Part shown: piece by piece, positions 1-22,921 of the stretch
Layout of the letters: each line of letters opens with the position of its first letter
Numbering within the stretch: position 1 is the first letter of the stretch
NCBI GenBank assembly: GCA_023101725.1
Contig: JALJCO010007119.1
Coordinates: 744,001 to 808,000, forward strand
Direction: 5' to 3'
Length of the DNA: 64,000 nucleotides
From: Atherinomorus stipes
Taxonomy: Eukaryota > Chordata > Actinopteri > Atheriniformes > Atherinidae
Made by a program: the position numbers and the translations under genes
The notes under the pieces: model-generated
The model's database searches: none
Told to the model about the DNA's origin: nothing
The model's input: the letters and a program-made list of their open reading frames with translations, nothing else

Positions 1-9179
<9,179 letters not shown>

Positions 9180-10394
9180 TAACACTTTCTTGTAATTATA
9201 AAGCCTACATTTCTGCTTTTATGTACGAATGTAAATTCAGTAATAGCTATACATTAGTCTAGTTCACTTTTTCTCTCAGATGATCAAGATTTTTCCATCC
9301 ATTCAAAGATTTTAATCTTGTTACTCATCATACCTCTTATTGGTTATGTTGCTGGAAAACTGTTGATAAATTTGCATCAACAACAGGATTAAATGCACTG
9401 ACATGGTGATCCCTACGACTTTCTTCTTGCACATATTTGGATCTTAAGATGCCTTTACAACCACATTCTAACAAAACAGTTGTTACCATTGCTGTTTGTT
9501 GACATTTTATCCAAGCTGATGTGCTGCTGATGCTGACCAGTGATTGGTCCAAGAGTAGAGTCACCATGTACTCATGCCAGCAGCATCTCCAATACATTTG
9601 TAGTGTAAGAGTTAGTAATAAATTTATACATATTGTGTTTATGAACTTCAAACACGGATTTACACGAGGATATTTCTGGCCCCACTTCTAAGAAAAGCTC
9701 TGTAGCAGACAGTTATTTTTACCATAAAAAAGATGACAGACATTTTTGCCCTCTGAGCCATCAGTCTCAATCTCCCACTGTCCAATGGAGATTTGTTTCC
9801 TGTCTTTGTGTCATGCCAGTTTCACAGTGTGTTACTGTGGTAAGGAGGTATTGTCAGCAACAGAGAGTAACTTCAAGAAAAATACATGTTATCCAAGTAC
9901 AATAGAATACAAATGAGCTATACATCTTTGAGAGATGTAGATCATTATGCCTCTTTGTTAGCATAATGGCTTACTTAGAATTTGGTGTATTTTTATTTGT
10001 ATTTTGACAGCTTGGGACAAATTTTCACTTAATGTAATGCATTGATTTCAGTAACACTGCCAAGAAAGTTTTATGGGCTTTTCTGCTTATATTTGTTGTT
10101 CCATATTCTTGTAAGAGTAGTAAAATTGGTGGAAACTAATTAAAATATGAACCTCCTGGAGGTGGGTCCACTGGCATCATTGGGTGTGATGGAAAATTTA
10201 ATTGTAAGGTACATTTCCAGGAGTTTAAAGACCCACAATGTAACTCTTTGACCTTAAAAAGAAGTGTTTCTGACTGGCTTTGATGGGTCATGGACATTCA
10301 TTATACACATTTCTCGAGTCGTCACTGCCCAGCAGCGTCCCGAGGCTGAAAAGCCACATCATGCAACTTTCTCCATCTGGGACGTGGTCTAACG

Positions 10395-10700
10395 TTGCAG
10401 CTGACAGTTACTTTGGCATCGCGTCACATGCTAGCAAACAGATATAGACACACCAGGTGTTTTGAAAGCACATCATGGCAGATTCGGCAAAGAAATGCAA
10501 GAAAACATTATTGGAGGAAGAGAGGAAAAGAAAGAGAAGAGACGACAGAACAAGAGAGAAGACAAGAGTCAAGATAAGGCTGTCTTTTACTGGCTGGAGT
10601 GAGTTCACAGTACAGGCAGGATGCAAGATTGATGCCAGTTTAGGCATCGATGGGGGAGAAAATTGCTAAAAGTTCTGTAGTGCATCTTTAATGTCTCTCT
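10395..10700 (+). repeat. Dispersed repeat with protein-like segment, copy 1
   Basis: An ATG at 10475 opens 64 codons starting MADSAKKCKK, then a Lys/Arg/Glu-rich run, then RVKIRLSFTGWSEF and a short tail. The segment at 47870-48115 is homologous in DNA and, after a frameshift, in peptide (VNIRLTFPGWREL). Both copies share flanking sequence, including the bases before the basic segment and a TTTAA stretch after it. This shows a dispersed repeat rather than a local gene. The basic head followed by an aromatic-tryptophan core resembles N-terminal exons seen in many predicted fish proteins that I associate with DNA transposons; I cannot name the family. Both copies look broken. Confidence 0.6.
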
Positions 10701-13700
10701 TGGCTTAAAAATTATCATTAACAGGGTTTTGATGAAGAAAATATATAAAAATGCAAAGTTATCACAAGTATACTGTTGAATATACTGCACGTAATGGAGC
10801 AAAGAAAGAATAAAGCAATCCTGATTTGTTTTTAAAACAGTAACCGTAAACTTCTATTCTATTCTGATAAATGCTGAAAGCATTTGAGAGTTATGCGCTC
10901 CTAAGACATAGATTAGGCAAAACATTCATTTACTGGGATTACTGGGACATTTGCTGATCCCCAAACCTCTCAGCCTACAAAAACTTAATGGAGTTGCCTA
11001 CTGTCTCCCTAATTAGCTACTGAACCTTAAGCCATGGCAGTTAGAGCTCGTACGGGAATATCAACCATTGTAATTTGGGAAGATTATCATCTTGTTTCTT
11101 TTATGCTGATGATATCATATTATTCCTGGCAAACATTAAAAAAAAAGATTTTCAGCAGTCATGAATGTGTTTTAAGTTTGACAGAGTTCATTTTCATCCA
11201 TCATCTGTTTAGGATTTAGATAAAAGCTCCATCAGTAGAATATTTTTATGATGCAAGACCCAAAATCATGTACAGATGAAATCCATCCAAAAGCTGTACC
11301 CACTTAGGATAAGATTAAATATATTTTTTTAAATCTATTAGTGATACAGAGTCAGAGGTTTGTGCATATTTGGTGATGATTGTAGCACTTTGAGTGCTTT
11401 ATGCATATGATTAATTTCACTTCAATATAATTTCACTCCGTTTAAGCTAAATCAAAACTCCGTGCCCACTGTTTGATCCCGCTAATTGTTCTTCTCAGTA
11501 TCCATTAAACGTCTCACTTATTACTGCTCCATAAAGAGATTAATAGAATTAGCTCAGTGATCATTCATCTCAGTCTCGTCACCATTTCATGCCAGTTGAG
11601 CTATTGATTTTTCTTCAGCTTTGTGGAAGTGTGTCACTGGTTGGAGGTCAAGCTTTGGTCACAGACCGCGGTTCTGCTGGAAAGTATCCTCTAACAGCCC
11701 AGATGAGCCTGATTCTGAGACACCACCTGGACAAACTGCAAGTTTGGGGGAGGAAGGGGGGCAAGGGAGGGGAGTAGATGTTCATTGGACTGTACTCGCC
11801 TCCCCACTGCTAAAGCTACTTAACAGAGCCCTGCCTTCAGGTTAGAGATGGGGTCCACAGACCAAGACAGAGCTGGAAGAAACGGCTCAGCATTTGAGGA
11901 TTTATAGCTGTTGCTGACTTCAGCTTTTCCTCTTTTCTTTCCACAGCCAACATAAGACCTCCCTTTTACATATGCACCTCTCTCTCTTGCACCCTAATTG
12001 CTGTGAGGAACGGCTCTTTCTGGTAAACCGTGGTGCACATTTTGCAAGCGTTATGTATTTTCAGGTGGGTGGTACTGTAACTGTTTGCTTAAGAAGTTTG
12101 CTCACACCTCCGGTCATTACCATTTAATGACTTTGGATAATTGCAATCTCTGTTTGTTGAGGGAGATTATCTTTTGGAGACTCTGTCAGGGCTTGCTCCT
12201 GGGGGCTGAACACGGTTCAGAATAGTGAGAAAGTGAGAAACAGAGCAGATATTCACTCCTCAGCTGCCTGAAGCAGTGAGGTCTTCAAGGCTCAGTGTAA
12301 GACTAATGCCTGTCCAGTGTGTTTTGACTCCTTTTGGCCTTCGCCCCCTGTTTTGGCTGTTGGGAGGTGGGAGCGGGGAATGACTGCTCATACAGTCAAG
12401 CCCCAGACCTCCCATTGTGCACAAGCCAGACAAGGTTGGCGGTCATGCAGCAGTGCATGATGAGTGACAGGCAACAGGGCTGCCTCGCTCACGCTCACCC
12501 CCTCCAGCCTGCCTGGCCGTCCTCTCACCCCAACTTCCACCCCCCAATGTGATGGATAAGCCTCATCCCGCGATGCTTTCATAACAAGTCAGTGACAGTC
12601 AGCATCATGCAGTCTGACTCCTATTGCCTCGCAGAATGTGCCATAAGGGAAGGCTAATGTGTCTGCCTGTCTCTGCCTTCCTCTCCCACACTCACTGAGT
12701 CACGATACAGAGCTATCCTCACTCACCGGGGGAAAGATGTTTGAAGCAGCTATAGGATCTCGCGTTTTGAAAGTGACTAATAGTTTTGACAGCCATGCAC
12801 TGCATTATTCGTCAACGCTAGGAATTCATCTAACCTGATCACAATTCTCGTTTGATTTCTTGAAATTCCAAAAAAGTAAAGCACCACCACAAACTGTTAA
12901 TAAAAAATGTCAGTCCTTTTGGTTTCCTCTTCTTTTTGCCTGTCTGAGTCTACCCGAGGTAATTCTGCTATAACTCGATCCTCCTGGTACTTGTTTGAAA
13001 CCTGGCATAAGCGTGGTCTGCCTGGCCTATCAGCAGCCTTCTGCTTATATAACAGTCTCCTGTCCATCCTGTAATTACTGCCTTTTTGGGGCATAGTGAA
13101 GTGTCTGTTCCTTCACTGGTGTCGGTGGGGGGGTGGAGAGGAGGCCCGGAGAGCAATGCCGTCTCTACGTTGCCAGTGCCTCTGAGATGGTGCCGACAGA
13201 GGCACAGAGACATCAGAGGCTACTTCACTTAATTGGCAAACATGTCGTGTGATAACCTGGGAACAGCACAGGCCTAATTGAGTCCTCCTGTGCTGTCCTC
13301 CTCTGACTACCTGACATGGAACCCACGGCATTACATTTCCCTCAGTTTAATGGCTGCAGTTAATTAGGCTCGAATGGGGGAATCATTACTGCTGGAAAAA
13401 CCACATGCCAGTAGAATTCGCCGATAAAATTAGCCACAATTTGCTTTTGCTATTTGAGCATATGAGATAAACCACACAATGTGGGGGAAAGGATGGGATC
13501 ATTACTAGCAGATTTGTATTGGGGAATTTTTGACGCATCATAGACAAATGGGATGATTAAGCTGTACTGGGTTAATCACCCTGACTGATGACTTTTAAAA
13601 AAAAAGAATCTAGGATTCTTGGTTTTCTCCGTTTGGATCATTTAATTTACTTGGACTTCTTTTTTAAAGAAGGTTAAAAAAAGTGCTTCCTCAATAAAAA

Positions 13701-14268
13701 CAGCTCAGTTTTTTTGCCCCACAGCCAATACCCAACAACCTCCTCACTCCTCTGCCATTAACATTATATACCACCCCCATACATGGAGCTCCACATGCCT
13801 TCCATTGCTGTCCAATGCATTCTGCAGCTCCACACTCCGAGGGAGGGAGGGTATTTATGTGGTCCCAGCCCCGTCTTCCAAATGAGAGACAGTCTTTGTA
13901 ATTGAATACTCAATAGGTGAGCCATTTAACAAAGGTGGAAATGGCATTCAGCTATGTATTAATGTGCTTTGCTGAGGCAAAAGGAGCCATCATCATTTCA
14001 GTGTTGAAGCTGTTTTAAAGAGCATTTAGCCTGCCATCTCCCCGGGCCATGAGAGCAAAATGACACGGATTTCTTCCTCCTCTGTACTTTGTATGAATGT
14101 TCCTTGCCTAATATTTTGTGGAGTTATCTTGCTTATTCTCCCACCCATCCCTCAGCACTTCTGCATGATCTAGGTGGCGGGACACAAGAAGTACTGCAGA
14201 AGGTTATTGCCATGAAAAGCCCCTCAGGCATTCTGGCTCTTAGTCCCATTTCTCTCCATCTGCATGTA

Positions 14269-14270
<2 letters not shown>

Positions 14271-14304
<34 letters not shown>
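14271..14304. repeat. (GT)17 microsatellite
   Basis: A perfect dinucleotide repeat of 34 bp in the 22.6-kb adk intron. Likely length-polymorphic. Confidence 0.97.
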
Positions 14305-14306
<2 letters not shown>

Positions 14307-17300
14307 ATATGTGTGAGGGGTGGTGCTCTAATGATTTTTCCAGGACAGGCTGAAGTGGGTGTACAAGTGTATATATACATCTGTGAAAGTTTTTTTTCTT
14401 TTTTTGAGGGTAGGAATAACATTTAAAATAGACTGAAGAGATACATCAGCAGTATGGCGTCATTTCTGAACATCACTCCACATTCGTCATCTGCCTTTGT
14501 TTGTTTGATGGACTGCATGGAAGCGTTATCTCTGTGGCGAGGCCTGTGGCTGTTTATCACCTCGGTGACATGCGTGAGACTGCAGAAGTACGTGCTCTCT
14601 GCTGTCAGTATGTACGGGTGATGGCAAGTTCGCTTAAAACCCCTTAGGTTATGAGGGGTGTTCTCAAAGAGGAAAAAAAAACAAAACAGTGCAGCAAAAA
14701 CCAAAACAATTGGAGAAAGAATTTCCCCTTGACAACTCACCCACAGCGGACACGAGATGTAACTCCTCAATGGTAGCTTGGGGAAAATATCCCATCTCAC
14801 TGCCTTAAACAAAGAGATCCGAGAGCCAGATTAGCGTATTACCAAAACAGCTTCCCTTTTAGCCTCTTCTTCTCTCTCGTCCTCCTGTCAGAGCTGTCTG
14901 CAGAGAACGGGGAAGAACACGACACATTAACCTCTATGTGTTTATTCACGAGGCCCCACAGGCCAACTGGGAGGATGAACATAGAACCATCTCTAAAGCC
15001 GGCGAAGCGGAACAATCACAATGTGTCATTGGAGGAAAAGACATGAAGTATTAGCTGCTGCTCTCCTTTGTGTCTTTCACAACTGGAATTTAATTGAATA
15101 TGCCATTTCTGCGATGAGTCACACGCCTTCTGTTCAAAGCCAGAGTACATTGACCTTCAGCATGACGTACAGTCAGTGAGTTCTATGATGAGTCATTGTG
15201 CACATTAGCTGTGATGATTAACTTAATGCACAAGCTTTGTTGTTTTTACTTTTACTCTTTTATTTATTGAGTGTGTTTGGATTTGGTTTCAACCAAGCAA
15301 CCTGATTCTTCTCCAGATCCAAGATGATTGGAACGGATGATTTTCTGATCACTCTTTGCCATAACTGACAGTAAATGAATACAAATAATACTATTGAATA
15401 GCTTTGAAACTCCTGAGACATCGTCACCATAATTTACTAATATTAGAATTAAAAGACTAATTCAGAGGTTAATACCAGGCACTGTTAGAGCATGTAGCAG
15501 CTACCAGTTGGTAGTTTTCTGATGCTGGTTGCTGGAGGGCGAGTGGTATCTATGCTAGTGCTATAAGACACTGATGATTATTGCTAAAGTTAAAAAATGA
15601 AGAATAGCAAGTTGGCTGGTGTCCCAGCTTTTTTCCAATCCAATGATCGCTTTCAAACAGCTTCTTCTGTGATTGTGTTTACTATTTCAGTGATTGACGA
15701 TCTGTCCTTCACTGTGATTGGCAAAGCTTGGAATAGACTATAAAATCCCATCTCTGGCTTGTACATTAAGAGGTTTTAGCTCTTACTTTAGACAAGGGGT
15801 CTGGTCAAAAAAACAAATTTTTGCGTGGGAGGGTTACTAAACAAGTTAAATGACCTTGAAATATCCAAGTAGCAGCCATGATATGAGCTTGCTGAACTTG
15901 CTAAATCACTATAGAAATGGTCAGTGTTTCCTTTATTATTTCCTTTAGCACAGGAAATAATGGCGCATCCTTGAGGAAGGAATTTAGATAATTCTGCCCT
16001 CCACTTTCTTCTGGCTGCAGCTTTGAAAGCAACACTTTGTTATATTGATCCAGTCATCTTAGCTGCTATTTTTTATGAATAACTATGAGGATAAGAAGAT
16101 ACTGTAAGTCTGAGCAGCCCAGCCTTCAACATCTTTCACCTTTGTGCCTTTATATGTAAAAAAAAAAAAAAATCCTTCAAATGTTGTGGCTCTTGGTGAG
16201 TCTCAATCAAGACGTAACCAGAACTGGTTGGCTCCAAAAGCAACATATTTGAGTCACCATCACATCTAAAGGTGCAAAGTCTGCACAAATTTCTGCAGAA
16301 ATCTGCAGCATACTGCATGTCTGTAGTTCATTCTTTAGCATAAAATCATAGATGTAGTTTCCTCTTTTGTTGATGAGTTTTATTAATGAATGAATTATGT
16401 AAAAAAAAAATCTTATGTAAATATCAGTGCTGCTCATGGTGGCCTTTGCTTTAAACAGCAGTTCCCAATTAGTTCCAGCCTCCGGGTCTAAATTTTCATT
16501 AGGTCATAGTCAACATTTAGACCTTCACATCTGCCTATGAATATATAAAATCCTCAGACTTTCTTTGTGTTGCTGCATAAGCATTGTTTCTTGAATTTTA
16601 GCATGGGTTTGCATCTCAATAAATACACAACAAAAGAAAACAACAGAAAACACATTTCACAACCACCAAGAGCTCCACTGAGGAAAAAGTGTGCCCTTTA
16701 TAAAGTACAAAATTGACTTTTGGGGCACTTCTGGGCTGCAATTTACTAGGTAGGAACCTTTTAGTTACATCATCATGAGCAGTCTGACTCAATCCAGCCA
16801 TCAATGCCACCATCAAGATGTAATGAACAATTAAACTGATGTGGAGTTTATTTCTTGTTCAAATAATCTCTATTGAGATTGATTTATTGTTAGTACCAGT
16901 GGGGTAAATAACTCTTAAAGCTAGCAAACTAATCCTCAAACATCAGCTATTCAGACATAACTACCTAAAGCTTACTTTAACATTAGCTATTTGAAGCCAT
17001 TGCCCCCCCCCCCCCTAAGTGAGACTGAAGTGTACTTCATACAGCCAGGGTGAATTTTATTACTTATGAATTCAGGTTTTCATTTATGACAGGAACATTG
17101 TGTTTTTTCTCCTTTCAAAAGGTGTCAGAGCCAAAAAGGTTGGAAACTACTTCAGTCAATCGCATAAAGTGTCGCTGCAATTAACCCATCAGTCTCTCTG
17201 TGTACATAGGCAGAGAGTTGATTCAGCGCAGAAGAAGAATGGCCTCTCTGACACTCCTCTGTTTTTCCTGGCTGTCTGTTTGCGAGTCATGGTGCTCTGG

Positions 17301-19750
17301 GAGCCAGCATGGCTCCACCAGAGGAGTCCGGCTAACCACTGTAATTGTGCCGTGCCGAAGCCGCCTTCCTCAGCCTGGGACTGAACCATGAAATATTCGA
17401 AAATGTCGGGGTTAAGAGAGGGGGGTCGTTGGCAGTGCAACATGAATTGTGAGACCATAGAGCATCTTTAACAAGGAGGCAAATAGAAAGCCAGCCAGTC
17501 GGGCAGCCGGGGCATGCGGTGAAAGCCGCTGAAGGAGAATAATTATGGATGTAAGAGGAGATATTGCACTGGGAGCAGATCAATAGTGCCCACCTTCTGC
17601 TGGCGTTTAGATGAGTATATTTCTGTCACAGCAGGAGAGAATGCAGGATATCAGCTTGTGGGTTGAGGGACTCGCTGAAGTTTAAACACCGGCCGAGCTT
17701 TCCAGATACCCTTACAATCCTGAGCCCTGTCCTGCTCCCAAATCACTGTTGCTTAGAATTTGGCTGCTTGCTTTTCTGCCATCTCCAATCCTCTTATCCA
17801 CACAGTTGGGAGGGAGTTGGCGGTTGGACTGGCCTTTGTCTACTCATGATTATATTCCCACAGCCCAGACTATACAGTCATGTTTTCCAGTGTCGGTTGG
17901 AGGGCTCCCCTGTTCTCGTTATGCTTAGAAAATTATGAATAAGAGGACAACAAAGACTATCTGCGAACATTATCTACTAACCCTTGTATCAATGTTTTTT
18001 GTGCCATGGGTTACTAAACCCAAGTTTCAGTCTGTTGTTTTTATTTCAAGTGAATGAAAGGATGGTTTCTACGGTTTTATTATGAGTGTATAATGCCAAG
18101 TAGTTTCTCCAGAAAACTTGTGTTATTTTTCTCTCTGTGATGCATTTTAAATGATGTAGCTTCCTTGTTGAAGGACCCCTACCCTCCCTGCAGATTTCCA
18201 CCTGGCACACGGCCATCTCATGCCACACAAACAGATAACACACTAAATGTCATCTCATCTTCTGTATGGTCAATTTATCCATGCAAAGCTCTCGTGTCTC
18301 TTGTGCACACAAATGGTTTGAATTATTTTGAGAGCTTTTTTTTTTCCTTCCCTTTTTTCCTCCCTGGGTTTTTTATCGTCTAAGGCATGCAAGTCTCTCC
18401 AGCACAGATCTTTGTTTCTCATTAGGAGGTAAATAGAGCAGGCCAAATGCTCACATGTTTATTATACACAGGAGGGCATGGTCACTGTTCTCAACAGTTC
18501 TCTGCAGAAACAAAGCCGTATGCTTTCTTGACCTTTGCTTGCAGCAGCTTCAACCAAATGTTTGTTGAATTTACTGGATAATAAGCCGACAGAGACTGAA
18601 GGAATGAAAGGAAGTACTGCTCAACCTCATTAAAAGCTTGCATGTCAAAGCCTTCAACAAAAAGCGATTTTTATCAGCAGAAAAATTAATGTATAATCAT
18701 AATCACCCTTCAAAAGTCATTATTTGAGGCAGAATTTACAAAGATTAGAATAGCTGCAACACTCACAAACAAATAGTCCTGCATATAATCAAACAAAGCA
18801 GGAGGAAAACAAGAGATTAACCAACCTAGATCAAATAAATATCATAAACAGTATTACATGATAATATAAACGGTTATCATAGCACCAACCAATAAAGTTG
18901 GGTTTTAATCATGTAGGCCCCGATGACAAGGATGTGCTGACTGCAAAATAATGATTGGATTTCAAAATAACCATGACCACGTTTTATTCATAAGGTTTAC
19001 TGGTTTCATAAACATTGATCAGATTCTGAAATGGTTACGCTCTGATTGCTACAAAGATTTAAACAAATACAAAATCTGTCTGAAAACAGCCCTTTATAAC
19101 TTCATCATATTGTTATTACGCAGGATGTCATCACTGGTTAAGAAAATAAGTTTTCAAGGCCTTCAGACACAGGATTATAACTAGAGGGCTTCCAGGCAGC
19201 CTTAGTTCCTGACGCACCCACACTTATTATTTCTGTGGCTTGGATTGTTAGATAAATTGATGGATCGACCCTGAAAAATGTGTCTCAAACGCTGGAGTCA
19301 AGAGTGCAATTTCATCTCTTTTACACAGTATGTGTTAGAAAGATCCTCTTTCTGTGGAAATTAAGTGGAACCTTGATCAGTCTTAGAAAATAAAACTTCG
19401 TCTCAGTTGTGTAGGCAGCTTATGCTTTCTTCAGTGCCAGAAGTTGTTCAGGTAAATTTAGGGGTCTTCATGGTAATTGTTGGCTCTCAAGTCAAACGGG
19501 ATGCTATCGTTTGAGCCAGGGGTTGTTTAAGTTAAGATAAAAATGGGCACTTTACATGATAAAAAAATTAAATAATTCAATAATCATATTGTTGCTTCAA
19601 GGATTTAGAAGACAGGAATTACTATGTGCAAAGAAAAGAGAAGTTTAATCAGAGACAAACAACAAACTGCTCTTTAATGACCCGCAAAGATGAAATTCTA
19701 CATTGAAGGTGTTATGTGCAATATTAGGAAAACCACCGAACCACTCTGGA

Positions 19751-19956
19751 GCAGGGTTGTTTTGCTGAATTTGATCCTATGAGAGCTGCAATTTTGCATG
19801 TTTTTAATGCATCCCTGTTTCAACACACCTGACTCAAATGACTGAGTCATTGTGCAGAACTTCAAAGGCTGTTGGATCCAATGTGAGTCAGGGATACATT
19901 GAGAAACCTGCAGGATATGCAGCTCTCGTAGGACCGACTTGAGTAAGCCTGTTCTT
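19751..19956. mobile_element. hAT-like non-autonomous palindromic element (copy A)
   Basis: About 205 bp with imperfect terminal inverted repeats. The left arm reads gatcctatgagagctgca. The right arm, reverse-complemented, reads ggtcctacgagagctgca, and both then run on into a tgca(g/t)gttt block. The internal part contains caacacacctgactcaaatg, typical of a short fish hAT-type MITE family whose other copies lie at 30668 and 30998. The flanks ctggagca and cttgagca may be a decayed 8-bp target duplication. No coding capacity. Confidence 0.6.
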
Positions 19957-22921
19957 GAGCAGCAGACTTGTAGCCTAGAAATAGCTCATAGATCCCAGTG
20001 TCAAGATAGAAACCAGCCTTCATTGATCGAATCATTTCCCTGTCTTGGTTGGAGTCTTTCTAACCAAAGAAGGTGTGTTATCAAGTGGCTAGAAAGCTGG
20101 AGCTGGGTTTGCATGCATGAACACACGCATGGCTGTCCAAAACAAAGATGGCAAAGATCTTAAGCTCAGGAAATCTGAGGCAGACAGTAGGAGAAAGGCT
20201 GTGCTCTGTGGTTGGAGCATACTGTAAGTACAGTGCTCCCTCTACACAAGTAGTTTTTCACTGTTGTCTCAGGCTTTAAAACTTGGTTTACTGGAACTTC
20301 AACACATGCCAGACAAGTACACCGTTCACATAAAATGTAAGAAGGGAAGGAAGTGAACATGGACAAAGATAAACTCATTTGAGGTAAAGCAAAAAAAGAG
20401 AGAGAGAGAGGGAGAGAAAAAAAAAGAAGACTGAGATCCAGATCCAAACACATCTGGAATAAAGCATCAACAGTCAAAGAGACTCGAGTCTCGGTGTCTG
20501 ATGGTCCAGCATGAAGAAATCTGAGTGAGCAGAGGATGGAAAGAAGAAACCAGCTGGAAATTTGAATGCAGCAAGAGTTATTAGAAGCAGTAAAAAGCTG
20601 CTGCATTAACTCTGCTTTTTGAGTAAACCAGTTCATTTACCATCAATCCTTCATTCAGTTCCTGTAGAGATAGCCAGTTCCTGTTAGTCCAGCACTGTCT
20701 GCTGACCTCTTGTCAGAGCACAGAGGTGAGATGTGTGATAGAGGCCTTCAGTGCTGATAAGGACTTCAGGCTGATAAAACCCCCCAACCCCCATGTACAC
20801 AGCTGCCACCACCACTGCTGCAGCTTCTATCTGCCCCAGAAGACCAGCTGAATGGCCGTCTGGTCACTCTTGCTCCATCTTAGGTTACATCCTCTGTTGT
20901 GAGCCCCTTATGCAAACCCTGCTCTCCTATGCTGAGATCGCTATCAGCCAAGATATTTATGTACTGCACATGTTTCCGATTGTTTAACCTTTAGACCTGT
21001 GCTGGGGGTGCTGCTGCTGTCCCTGTGGGCTTGCAGTGGAGACCTCTCTCCTGCCCTTGTAGGCAAACTGAGACAGATAGGAGCAGAGGTTCTTTCTGTA
21101 CGTGTATAATGGACTAGATAGAAAAAAAAAGCTAAATTGAATATTGGGGATTTAAAGGTGTAGGTTAGCCTCGCAACATGCTTTTAAGTTTGGAATGATC
21201 TCAACAAATATTTCTTTATTCCTTTAATAATGTTTCATTTTTACATTTATTTTTTGGAGGCAGTTTCCATGTGGCGGCCCTACCTAATGAATTGGCATAA
21301 TTTGATGTTACAAATGCTCAGGTTTTTGTACTCCTTATTTGGCAGTGTAACAAAATTTCTACCATATTGGCAGATATTTACAATCAGTTGGCAGTTTCAT
21401 TCCCCAACAGTCAGGAAAGCACAAGAAATCAATTTTCCAAGCTCAGAATCGATCCACACAATCACAATTGAGACTGAGAGGCTACAGTATGTAAAAGCTG
21501 CTTTAACACACAACATTTGCACACACAACACTGCTGGTATTTAGACTTACTTTCAAATAAACATAAATCAGCAGGATCCATCTGAACAGAATGTTTTGTT
21601 GTTAGCAGAATGCACTAGAAATCAGCAGAAATAACACTTCACTGCACGATGGTGATGCAGACAATTACAAGCGTCCCCTTAAATGTGACCAATAATAATA
21701 ACCATAACACTTTCCTATTGATTCTGAGGAATCACTGTCCTTTCCTTGGTCAGCGCTGCATGTATATTGTATTTTCTTTTCTAGGTTTTGCGTGCTGTTA
21801 TACACACCAGCTCAGCAAATCCCACATATTTTCTATGAGTTGAAGGTATTACCTTCCAGTGGGATAAGCAGCAAGTTTGAGCTTACTAGTTATGAGCCAT
21901 ATCTGGCAGATGAGAGACACATGTGGTCAAACATTGTCAAACCTTTGCTGTGTGCCTCTGAGTAAAAAAAAAAAAAAAAAAAGAAATCAGTTTCAAGGTT
22001 TGCAAGTTGAATTTTTGTCCTAGGGGCAAATCAACTGTAATTCAAACCCTCAGCATGATACCGGCCCTACCATGTCTGCCCAGTACCTGAATGCAAGTGC
22101 CAGCAAACCTTGCATCCTGTCTGTGACACACACACACGTCTTTTCATATTGAAAGGTCACACGTCAGTCAACGTTTCATCACCACAGTCTGTCCACTATA
22201 TGACAAGATAATAGTTCAGGACCAGGTTATGGATGACACCATGGATGACATGAATTTGTTGATCCTAATACGAGTAATTGCTTGTGACTCTCTGCAGCAG
22301 TCTCAATCATGCTGTATGTTGCTGCAGGCACACAATTATGAAGTCTTTGATGTTCATTAACCTGGATGTGTTTCTTCTGTTCAGGCCAACCTTCAACAGA
22401 ATAATGACTCTGTTCCTCTGTGTCTTGGTCAACCATGCCATTGTACAGGCACATAAGAAAGATACCTCTAACAGCCCTGGACCTTTTAAAAAGTGGTTTA
22501 AAGGGTTTGTCATCTCGCAAAAGACAGTATCCTGAGTGTTATCTGTCAGTACAGCAAGATGGGTGAAATGAGCTTTTTCTTCATTTCCTTTTCGTGCTTG
22601 GAGTATACAAAAACTTTTTGTATTAAAAGAGAAAGAGTGTGTTTTTAAATTCTGTGAGAATAAATCTCAGTAGTTTCTCCAGCTTTCAAAAACACTGCGG
22701 GTTATTCTCTTGAAGTACTGCAGCTGCACGGCACTGAGAACAAATGAACTTGCTTTAGACTCTACCACAACCCATCCACACTGGCAACCCTTTCACCACA
22801 AAAAAGCCTACCTCCCAAAGCGTGCAGAATATTACTGGAAAGTACCATGTGCACTACAATATTCATTGTGCATAAAGCTCCTGAGTGAATTGTAGATTAT
22901 CCTTTTATAGTATGGGATAGT

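Noticed and set aside
9337..9651. 104-codon open frame on the - strand shortly after the first adk exon in the window
   Set aside because: No similarity to known families. Intronic and probably chance.
14423..14812. 129-codon open frame on the - strand
   Set aside because: No family motifs and poly-A-derived Phe runs. Length is within what chance allows.
20166..20636. 156-codon open frame on the - strand
   Set aside because: It arises from purine-rich low-complexity DNA (gaaaaaaag and gagaga runs) and gives Leu/Ser/Phe-rich peptide. No domain, no splice context.
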